A DNA stretch of 64,000 bases. Origin: Ceratopteris richardii. Taxonomy: Eukaryota > Streptophyta > Polypodiopsida > Polypodiales > Pteridaceae. Position numbers and translations under genes: made by a program. Below are positions 55,051 to 64,000 of this stretch, in pieces. Position 1 is the stretch's first letter, and every line of letters starts with the position of its first letter. The stretch lies in contig CM035437.1 in assembly GCA_020310875.1 (NCBI GenBank), positions 45,008,556 to 45,072,555 on the forward strand. The letters are read 5' to 3'. Under the pieces are notes generated by a model. The model did not search any database and was not told the DNA's origin. It saw only the letters and a list, made by a program, of their open reading frames with translations.

Positions 55051-58000
55051 CCGCACGAGAGAGCATGTGCCCGTGTTCATGCCATCCATAGTTGCTGTGT
55101 CCTTCCATAAGATAAATCTTATCCTAATCTTGTGGAACCACACGATGCCTCCACATCCACTTGTTTGCAGCTCCACTACACTTTCCATCTCTTGTTGAGC
55201 CCACCCTTGGGCTTCTTGCAAAAAGGACGGGTTCTCCAAACATCTAGAACAAGAAACTCAAAAAAACAAGTAAATAAAACAGGATGATTGGCACTCCCGA
55301 TTCCCTCTTTAGTCCTTGAGACACAAAATCCAAGACGTTCCGGGCTTCTCCACCACCTCTCGATTAGCGCGCGTTCCTGCATATTCTCCGCAACCTCTCT
55401 TCCATTGCTCATTCCGTCCATCCCTTTTAGCGTTTGCGCGCTTCGGACCCTTGACATCCTTTCCCAATCTTTGTAGGCTAGACAAGCCGAAATTCTGGGT
55501 AGCGTAGCAGAGAAAGAGGTCAGCTTAGTAGTCCAATCGCCTACCACCAACAGCCTATTATTTGATACACGGGGAAAAGAAGCACAGCTGTGTAATTGAA
55601 TATGTAAATCCATTGTTTGGAACATCCATGGGGGGAAATTGTGTACATCAAATCACCATCCATAGAGCCTATTATTTGATACACGGGGAAAAGAAGCACA
55701 GCTGTGCAATTGAATATGTAAATCCATTGTTTGGAACATCCATGGGGGGAAATTGTGTACATCAAATCACCATCCATAGAGAAGAATGCATGAGCATCCT
55801 TGTAAAGAGCATGGACAAATCTCATGGTTCTCTTACCCATGCCCATATCCTTATGATGCAAAGACTAAAGAATGCAACCTCACCCAACCGCTTTGTAAGC
55901 TTTATCAAAATCCACATTGATGGAATCCTCTTTTCTAAACCATATGCTTCCAAAGGCCTTTCTGCTCCTCGATGGCACATGCCACTAAGTCGCATAATAA
56001 GGATGGAAGCAATAATCTATCAAATAGATGTCAGAAAAGCAACGTGTCTCTAATTTCCCGACCCCTCCTCGGATACTCTTTTATCGATGACCTTGACAAC
56101 CCCAATTTTAATATGCACAATACGATCCCCCCAACGAATAACTTAGGAAATGCCACCTTCCATCGCACGGGTCCCTAAGGTGATCACATGGTGTCCAAGC
56201 TTAGGAAATGGCATGAAATCATATGTCTTCTAAAACAAGACCCTCCAAGCTCTCGCATACAATTCAAGTGGCTAAGAGATGCTTCCAACCAAGCCTTGGG
56301 AACTCAACTTTGAACAAATCAACCCTAAGGTTCATTGACCCTTCAAATCGGGGCAAAGAGAAAAATGAATCCCAAGGGTTTCACAACTACAAACCCAAGG
56401 GTTCTAGCCCTCAGACCCATGTAGTTATACAACTCCCCTCCCCCCTTAAAATGCTTCTCTCCTCATAAATGAGTGGAGATATAAACCTTGGGGTATTCAG
56501 TTGTGCCCCATGATCAGTCTTATTGATCATGGTCTACATCTCTCTCCTTTGCCTCTTTATTAAGAAGGGAATCCGATCTCGATTGAATTTGGAAAGAGCA
56601 GAATCCATGTATGGTCTCATCCGTGCGTGAGATATTTAAAACCTCATCTGATTTTGCATGTGAAAAGCTTAATCGAGTGCAAAATATGGAAAGAATGACT
56701 AGGGTGGAACAAAACATCCATGCCTATTTCACTCTTCTTAGCTATGTGTGAATTGGGCCTCCCTAGCGCAAACATGTGAAGAATGTGGATTCGAATTGTC
56801 TCTAGCTTATTTGCTATCTTGGTCCATCTCTATGCACCATTTGTGCTTGAACCTAGAAAACTTGGTCAAAACCATTCTTTGAGAATTTCTTATTAGATTC
56901 ATCTCACTAGTCATATCTTATCTTAGATCAAATGAAAGATGGATCTTATCCGTAATGCCTACCCGAGTCACTTTTGCTTGATCCTGCTAAACTTATCGTA
57001 AACATGTGTAGTACCTTTAGGTCAATGAAATGGGTGGATTTCTTTCTTGAGATTCACCTCCAAACAAGAAATGGATGTTGTTGGGGGATTCTTGTGCAGA
57101 AAGGAACTTGAGTGTTTGTAGGAGAATGGAGAGTGAGAGCGGGAGAATTAATGACACCCAAAGCTTCTGATCAATTAGGAAGAGAAGAATACAAGCTTAT
57201 TCATAAGCCAAATGCTCTGCGCAAAATGCCAAAGACTAAATAATGCTCATGAAACAAGATGACAAAGTACCCAGAATCTGCCGCCGACCTCTGCACCAGA
57301 CCTCCACCTTCTCCAAGCTTGCCCTTGTGCACACCTTGCACCAAGCTTCCGATAAGGGGAGGGATGGACACCTTCTGTCGATGGGCACCTTCAATGGGAC
57401 TTTGGAACTCTTGATGTTCTTTGCTTCACTTTTTCTGCATGCAATCTAAGTCACTCATTCCTGCACCATGCAATGGCTCTCTACCTCGCGTGTACTCTCT
57501 ATGAATGTGTCCCTCTTCTCCCTCTTGATCTAGACTATCTCACAATAGCTTAGTCTAACCAAGAAGAATGCTTCCTTGGGTTAGGTGTCGGTTCCTGTAC
57601 ACTCCTAACTGATAGAGTATCTCGGCTCTAAGTGTCACGTTCCAAGATTGTCTCACAATGTGTGCACAGCAACCAACGAATCCTTGTTTTGTTTTGTAGT
57701 GACTTTAGGACAATACCAAAAATTTAAAATGGGGGCCATACTTCCACTTTTGTCCGTGCGCCTCCTCTTCACTTGAATTCACACAGTTTCCTTTATTTCT
57801 TCCATTGTAAACCTATGGGGAAGGGGGGTTCACCTAAACCTTCCAAACACTTTAAAAACCTGTTGTTGAACATTACAGAAAGACAATTTGCAACCCGCAT
57901 CCAACTTTCTGCAAAACATCACTTTGTGAATAATTGATTGTGCACTATCTGTGCACCTTGACCACCGGAATTTGAATGCCTTGACTTTGACCATGTTGAC

Positions 58001-58688
58001 TTTGACCACTTTGACTTTGATCTTTGACTTTGACCATATTGACTTTGACTACTACGACTTTGATGGGCTCAACAGATGTACATAGAGGGGAATGTGTGTT
58101 AAAATCCCTACCCAATCATTAAAACGATATAGGTGGATTATCTACCTAGTTCTTTAAAGAGGATGTAGTACCCTTTTACTTGGGAGAGAATTCGAATTGC
58201 TTACATTAAATGGGCTTAAGGCTTGTTTCTTTTTTCAAACTACCTCATTTTTGGAGTCCACATTAAGAGACTATAGCCCATAGGGATGAATCTAGCTTTT
58301 GAAGATCCCAATTTGTTGAAAATATGTTTTCCAATTTGCTATACTTGTTCTTCCAAAAAGATAAGGATATTTATAGCTTACTATGCCCAAAAATAGGAAC
58401 TCACTGTTTGTTCTTCCAAAAAGATAAGGATATTTATAGCTTACTATGCCCAAAAATAGGAACTCACTGTTTTGGAAAGGATCATATTATTTTTAAGGTC
58501 ACAAGCTCTTATAAGAATGGATTATTTCAAACGATCCTTCAATATTTGGATTCACACTAAATTTTATTGATCTTTCAAGATATCTCTCCATTTGTATTCT
58601 TGTTTTAGGGTTTGCTATGTTGACATCCTAACTAGTTCTTATTTCCTCACATCCGTTATCAATTAATCCTAACTTGTTCTTATTTCCT
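55051..58688. repeat. Repeat module R2, copy 3 (no U2)
   Basis: Begins at the base corresponding to 34,036 and runs to the equivalent of 38,945, with a single 1.35-kb block. It lacks the U2 and minisatellite part. The 114-bp duplication is at 55,550-55,777 and the LINE-like remnant at 55,541-55,956. A 69-bp local duplication (TTCTTCCAAAAAGATAAGGA) lies at 58,347-58,475. Confidence 0.92.
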
Positions 58689-60168
58689 CACCCAACGGCT
58701 TTGTAAGCTTTATCAAAATCCACATTGATGGAATCCTCTTTTCTAAAGCATATGCTTCCAAAGGCCTTTCTGCTCCTGGATGGCACACGCCACTAAGTCG
58801 CATAATAAGGATGGAAGCAATAATCTATCAAATAGATGTCAGAAAAGCAACGTGTCTCTAATTTCCCGACCCCTCCTCGGATACTCTTTTATCGATGACC
58901 TTGACAACCCCAATTTTAATATGCACAATACGATCCCCCCAACGAATAACTTAGGAAATGCCACCTTCCATCGCACGGGTCCCTAAGGTGATCACATGGT
59001 GTCCAAGCTTAGGAAATGGCATGAAATCACATGTCTTCTAAACCAAGACCCTCCAAGCTCTCGCATACAATTCAAGTGGCTAAGAGATGCTTCCAACCAA
59101 GCCTTGGGTACTCAACTTTGAACAAATCAACCCTAAGATTCATTGATCCTTCAAATCGGGGCAAAGAGAAAAATGAATCCCAAGGGTTTCACAATTACAA
59201 ATGCAAGGGTTCTACCCCTCAGACCCATGTAGTTATACAACTCCCCTCCCCCCTTAAAATGCTTCCCTGCTCATAAATGAGTGGAGATATAAACCTTGGG
59301 GTATTCAATTGTGCCCCATGATCAGTCTTATTGATCATGGTCTACATCTCTCTCCTTTGCCTCTTTATTAAGAAGGGAATCCGATCTCTATTGAATTTGG
59401 AAAGAGCAGAATCCATGTATGGTCTCATCCATGCGTGAGATATTTAAAACCTCATCTGATTTTGCATGTGAAAAGCTTAATCGAGTGCAAAATATGGAAA
59501 GAATGACTAGGGTGGAACAAAACATCCATGCCTATTTCACTCTTCTTAGCTATGTGTGAATTGGGCCTCCCTAGCGGAAACATGTGAAGAATGTGGATTC
59601 GAATTGTCTCTAACTTATTTGTTACCTTGGTCCATCTCTATTCACCATTTGTGCTTGAACCTAGAAAACTTGGTCAAAACCATTCTTTGAGAATTTCTTA
59701 TTAGATTCATCTCACTAGTCATATCTTATCTAGATCAAATGAAAGATGGATCTTATCCGTAATGACTACCCGAGTCACTTTTGCTTGATCGTGCTAAACT
59801 TATCGTAAACATGTGTAGTACCTTTAGGTCAATGAAATGGGTGGATTTCTTTCTTGAGATTCACCTCCAAACAAGAAATGGATGTTGTTGGGGGATTCTT
59901 GTGCAGAAAGGAACTTGAGTGTTTGTAGGAGAATGGGGAGTGAGAGCGAGAGAATTAATGACACCCAAAGCTTCTGATCAATTAGGAAGAGAAGAAAACA
60001 AGCTTATTCATAAGCCAAATGCTCTGCGTAATATGCCAAAGACTAAATAATGCTCATGAAACAAGATGACAAAGTACCTAGAATCTGCCGCCGACCTCTG
60101 CACCAGACCTCCACCTTCTCCAAGCTTGCCCTTGTGCACACCTTGCACCAAGCTTCCGATAAGGGGAG
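58689..60168. repeat. Repeat module R2, copy 4 (truncated both sides)
   Basis: Starts at the equivalent of 34,866. Its left junction shares CCTCAC with both parents, a microhomology. It is more diverged than the other copies. The LTR of element F interrupts it after GATAAGGGGAG, where the other copies continue GGATGGACACC. Confidence 0.92.
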
Positions 60169-60777
60169 TGTTGAAGCTCAAAGTCAAGGACAAAGCATGG
60201 AAGCACATCAAAAGGTGGACACACAAGGAAAGGGAGCAAGTAGGGAGCTCCAAGAAGTGTATGTCAAATTTTCAGAAGAATCCCCTACAAAAATAGTGAT
60301 TTTCATCACTAAAACCATTGTAAATACCATTATCTATTTTTAGTAACTCCATTTTGTTCAAGCCGAGGAGTCCTCGAGCTTGAGGAGTATTAGAAGTACC
60401 ATCGTACCAATTTTCATATTTTTTAGATCTCGATTGAGCCCTCAAATAAGCCCTGGAACCTAATTTTTAACTAGGCCGGACACTAGGTCTGGACAGGGCC
60501 AAAGCTAGTCAAAAACTATAAATAGAGCTAGAGAGCTCATTTTTGGGGCTAGCTTCTTGTAGTTTGAGCTTGTATGAGAACTTTCTTGCAATAGAAGTGA
60601 TTCCATTGTCTTACTCTCTTTGTTCTTACTGTGTGTGCGTGTGTGTGTGTGTGTGTGCATGCTTGTGTGCTTCTCACTCACGCACTTGTGCTTCCACTTG
60701 CTCGTGGTCTTCATACCATCCTCATGTCTTCCCGGATTGACATTAAAGGAGGTGCTACTCATCACTGAGCTACACCA
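60169..60777 (+). repeat. 5' LTR of element F
   Basis: 609 bp, TGTTGAAGCTC to GAGCTACACCA. A (TG)n run lies at 60,630-60,660. The border is inferred from the R2 interruption on the left and the PBS on the right. Confidence 0.85.
60517..60524 (+). promoter_or_regulatory. TATA box in LTR of F
   Basis: TATAAATA within AAAACTATAAATAGAGC, about 260 bp before the LTR end. Confidence 0.75.
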
Positions 60778-60780
60778 AAT

Positions 60781-60800
60781 TTTGGCGCCGTTGCCGGGGA
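60781..60800 (+). other. Primer binding site of element F
   Basis: TTTGGCGCCGTTGCCGGGGA, a well-known PBS of plant Tat/Athila gypsy elements. Confidence 0.9.
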
Positions 60801-60883
60801 TCGAGCTTTGAGGACGAGCGTGTGATGGTAAGACGTAGAGAGGACGCGTTGGAATGGTAAGTAGTAGGTAAATTTCTGATTTT

Positions 60884-60957
60884 TCTCCATCTCCATCTTC
60901 ATCTCCATCTCCATCTTCATCTCCATCTCCATCTTCATCTCCACCTCCTTCTCCACT
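60884..60957 (+). repeat. CTCCAT/CTTCAT hexamer repeat in leader of F
   Basis: About twelve units of CTCCAT or CTTCAT. The leader of D has a similar CCATCT array, although D and F belong to different gypsy lineages. Confidence 0.85.
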
Positions 60958-61141
60958 ACATATTCCCTCTTCCTTATCATTCCCTCATTTGTTGTGTGCG
61001 AGTTTGAGAGAGAGCGATTGTGCGTGCTTGTATTTGTGTGTTTTTTGCATGTTTCTTGCAGGTGGCAGCTCCATCATCATCTCCAGCAAGCTCAGCAGGT
61101 ACAGAAATTGTCTGCACAGTCCCCGAGGCGTTGAGCTCGAG

Positions 61142-61830
61142 CTATCGCGACACTCCGAAAATTTCACCCAATCACGATTCTGAGTGCACCACGACACTGC
61201 GCAGGCCTAGAGCTCACAGGAACACTAGATAGAACAGGAAAATTCACCATATCCCGAGCTATCGCGACACTTCGAGGTATCGCGACACTCCACGACCTAT
61301 CGCGACACTCCGAGGTATCGCGACACTCCGAGGTATCGCGACACTCCACGACCTATCGCGACACTCCGAGGTATCGCGACACTCCGAGGTATCGCGACAC
61401 CCCACGACCTATCGCGACACTTCGAGGTATCGCGACACTCCGAGGTATCGCGACACTCCGAGGTATCGCGGACACCCCACGACCTATCGCGACATTTCCC
61501 ACCTATCGCGACACTCCAAGGTATCGCGACACTCCGAGCTATCGCGACACTCCGAGGTATCGCGACACTCCGAGGTATCGCGACACTCCGAGGTATCGCG
61601 ACACTCTGAGGTATCGCGACACTTCCCACCTATCGCGACACTCCGAGCTATCGCGACACTCCGAGCTATCGCGACACTCCGAGCTATCGCGACACTTCCC
61701 ACCTATCGCGACACTCCGAGGTATCGCGACACTCCGAGGTATCGCGACACTTCCCACCTATCGCGACACTTCCCCACCTATCGCGACACCTCGAGCTATC
61801 GCGACACTTCGACCCGACCTATCGCGATAC
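61142..61830. repeat. TATCGCGACA tandem array in leader of F
   Basis: One outlying unit near 61,142, then about 30 units from 61,257 to 61,830. The unit is TATCGCGACACTCCGAGG (18 bp), with variants CACGACC, CCCACC and AGC at the 3' end. CpG content is far above the surroundings. The minus-strand Arg/Ser/Val/Ala/Ile reading frames are artefacts. Confidence 0.93.
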
Positions 61831-62837
61831 ACGGCCTTTAACGCATAAAATTGGAGGGTTAATTTTTTAGTGATTGGAAGGGTAGTTGAGCTTAATTTTT
61901 AGGCACCTTGGTATAAACTTTAGAACCTTGGAAGTGGGCAAAAGGCCTAGAAACCAAAGAGGGATCTCCTGAACCCTGAGTGCCTGTTTTGACCCTTTAG
62001 TGCCTGAATGGTCATAACTTGACCATACGAACTCCGATTGATGAGATTTTGGTCTCGTTGGAAAGCTCGTTGAGAATCCTACGTGGACCTCGACTGGTTT
62101 TTGTAAGAATTATACGCGGAGTTTTAGAACATGCATTTGTAAGTTGACCTTTAGGTGGAACTAAGTGGTTCTCAGATTCAGGGGGTACAGTGAGCTACTC
62201 CAAGGGAACTAAAATTATTGAAGTGTGTCTTTCAAATACCTGTGGCAATAAAGCTATACTAACAGGTGAGCTTTTGCAGGAACTTTGTGTGCGCTCAAGG
62301 CAATCCAAAGCAAGCTAGCAAGGGTGAGTACCAAGCTTGGGAGAAGGCTTCCTGGGCTTGTGTAGTAGTCTGGTCAACCAACTAGTTGAGGTTGGAAGAT
62401 CTCTCAACCCTCCTTTGTCAATTCCTAGCCTAGGCTAAGTACGACTTAGGTGTGGTAATTAATTAGGGCAACGTTAGGCACGAATCAAGTCCAAGAGTAT
62501 TAAGCAACCAAGTGCAAGAAGTAAATAGGTCGTAAGTGCGAAAACCCTAAGGGACAAAAGGTAAAGGGGAATCGATCACTCATCAAGTGCGGAAATTCAT
62601 TTAAGTACTCCTGACGACGCAATTTCAGACGAGACCATAAACATAATATTCACCTAAAAAGAACAAAGTGATTGGTGCAAAATCAACCTGTAACGAGAGT
62701 GTGCTTGGGTCCAGGGGGTAAATAAATCAGGCATATGAACCTTAGATCAGACAGACACTTAGGCCGAGACAGACAAAGCCTCAGATCTTCTGAAGCTAGT
62801 GTCAATCACACTGCCAGGTCTTGGGCCCAGCAGTTGA
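61831..62837 (+). other. Leader of F between the array and first reading frame
   Basis: No coding signal. ACAGGTGAGC (near 62,261) and TTTTGCAGGAAC (near 62,273) contain splice-like words, but too close together for an intron. Long leaders are usual in Tat/Athila elements. Confidence 0.4.
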
Positions 62838-63529
62838 GTGATTATCCATACATTCCCAGATCAGAAACAAGTGATTCTGAGAATGTCCTATCACATGGAG
62901 AGACCAGTAGGTAGTTCAGGGTTGGCTTATCTAGAAAAGCCAGAGGGACCTTACAAGACTCAGCTGGAATACATCAGGACGAATCGTCTAGGTGCTCGCA
63001 TCTACGAAGACGGACTGAGAAGATCGGTGGTCCAGATTAGAACCCCGATCAACCCCATGGATTAGACCATCCGGTAGTCAAGTTTTGAGAATGGAGCCTA
63101 CCTAGATAAAGAAGGGACTATATATGTAGTCACCACTCTTCCTGATAGAACTGATGAGTTTGGAAATGTGATTGCGGAGACCGACATGGGTGATATAGAG
63201 CAAGGGAACTTAGAGCGAGAGCCAAGAACTCCCCGTGGTAAATCGTCTTGACCAGAATCATGACCCCAGAGTGGATTCCACAGGATAATAAAAGCATAGA
63301 CCTGCTTTTAAACCGAGAAACCGATGAGGCTTTTTGGAGATATAAATCTTCTCAACCTCAGGAAGTGAGTGGCCCTCACAATCTATGAGTTTAAAGATCC
63401 TGATAGCCCAGGCCAAGTAACCTACCTAGACAATGCATCAGAGAGAATCTTCGTGGTCACTGAGCATGGCAGACATGCCTACACATGGAAGGGTGAATTT
63501 GTTTTTCCCCCCAACCTCCTCGGACTAAT
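62838..63529 (+). pseudogene. Element F: unrecognised reading frames before gag core
   Basis: Open stretches at 62,838-63,065 (MERPVGSSGLAYLEKPEGPY and on) and 63,369-63,611 (VTYLDNASERIFVVTEHGRH) with a stop and frame change between. They probably belong to the N-terminal part of a gag ORF or an extra ORF. I do not recognise a domain. Confidence 0.4.
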
Positions 63530-63982
63530 GTGTCTTACAGTCACCAAGGAGCTGGGACCTCCCAAGCTCACGGAGCTCAAAGAGATAGAAGCAGAGACAA
63601 ACCTGAGGTAAGTTTTGCCAACTCCCTGGGACGAGAAAGAACGGGAACAGAAAGGAATAGAGTGGAACCTGAGAGACATAGAACCCCATGGAATCAAAGG
63701 AATATTGATGATTTTCCTTTGCCAAGACCGAGAGAACTGCGACCAACTCAACTGGTGAAGTCCATGAAGAACTATTTCGATGGCACGGGAGACCCTTATG
63801 ACCATGTGGCAGAATTTCGACAGGTGTTGAAAGCTGAACAGGTGGAGGACCTATTCACACAATATAATGCTTTCGGTCTAACCCTTAGGAACACTGCCCT
63901 TACGTGGTTCCAACCACTGAATGAGAGGCATTTCAGAAACATAGACCAACTCTTAGAGGCATTTATTGTTGAGTTTTTCTAA
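63530..63982 (+). pseudogene. Element F gag core
   Basis: Reading of 150 codons. A Ser/Arg-rich part is followed by the gypsy Gag domain: MKNYFDGTGDPYDHVAEFRQ, YNAFGLTLRNTALTWFQPL and IDQLLEAFIVEFF, then a TAA where the usual F-x-x-x-x-R/N continues (EWNQA). Reading frames shift near 63,530-63,610. The gene is cut by the window end. Confidence 0.8.
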
Positions 63983-64000
63983 GAGTGGAATCAGGCATAA

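Larger units (their letters stand above)
60169..64000 (+). mobile_element. LTR retrotransposon F, Ty3/gypsy (Tat/Athila-like), 5' part
   Basis: 5' LTR, a PBS of the TTTGGCGCCGTTGCCGGGGA type, long leader and start of gag. The element continues beyond the window. Inserted into R2 copy 4, so it is younger than the R2 amplification. Confidence 0.9.

Noticed and set aside
61164-61757. Minus-strand frames rich in Arg-Ser-Val-Ala-Ile
   Set aside because: Translation of the TATCGCGACA array.
61257-61830. CRISPR-like array of short direct repeats
   Set aside because: Contiguous tandem repeat without unique spacers, in a plant retrotransposon leader.

Overview
This window is nuclear DNA of a land plant, from a genome rich in transposable elements. 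Plant-type Ty1/copia polyproteins, a Ty3/gypsy chromovirus with a decayed chromodomain, a CACTA (En/Spm) transposon carrying TNP2-type sequence, GT-AG introns, long microsatellites and U2 snRNA copies all point to this. I cannot name the species. The repeat style would suit a large genome such as a fern, lycophyte or gymnosperm, but that is only inference. I see no ordinary host protein-coding gene.

1-31,037 is a nest of LTR retrotransposons. A decayed copia element on the minus strand (B; 1-1,076 and 11,805-15,062) is split by a plus-strand copia element (A; 1,077-11,799; TSD ATAAT). A is split inside gag by a compact minus-strand, gag-only element (N; 4,215-7,765; TSD GCGAT). To the right lies a second minus-strand copia element (C; 15,063 to about 27,903). 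C is split inside its integrase by a plus-strand Ty3/gypsy chromovirus (D; 18,809-25,329; TSD GCTTC). A truncated relative of C's pol (E; 28,299-31,037) follows, joined on its left to a tRNA-like segment.

31,244-60,168 is an array of long, incomplete direct repeats. Module R1 occurs at 31,244, 39,578 and 49,821. Module R2 occurs at 32,952, 51,006, 55,051 and 58,689. The two longest R2 copies each hold a full-length, well-structured U2 snRNA sequence (33,416 and 51,451). R2 also contains a minisatellite, a 114-bp tandem duplication, a decayed LINE-like reverse transcriptase fragment and a TTGAC-rich tract. Junctions between copies show short microhomologies.

A CACTA transposon (40,588 to about 49,820) interrupts R1 copy 2. 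Its left terminus and CpG-rich subterminal repeats are present, but its right terminus was not found. On its minus strand seven exons join in phase into an uninterrupted reading frame of 326 codons plus stop, which looks like the TnpA/Transposase_24 family. Its 3.56-kb third intron contains, on the plus strand, the C-terminal exons of a TNP2-type transposase gene. Long TG/CA microsatellites flank these genes in opposite orientations.

60,169-64,000 is the 5' part of a Tat/Athila-like Ty3/gypsy element (F): LTR, PBS, a long leader with about 30 units of a TATCGCGACA array, and the start of gag. It runs off the window.

Nearly all retroelement genes carry stops or frameshifts. The best preserved coding sequences are the CACTA TnpA-like gene and the 741-codon RT-RNase H-integrase block of D.
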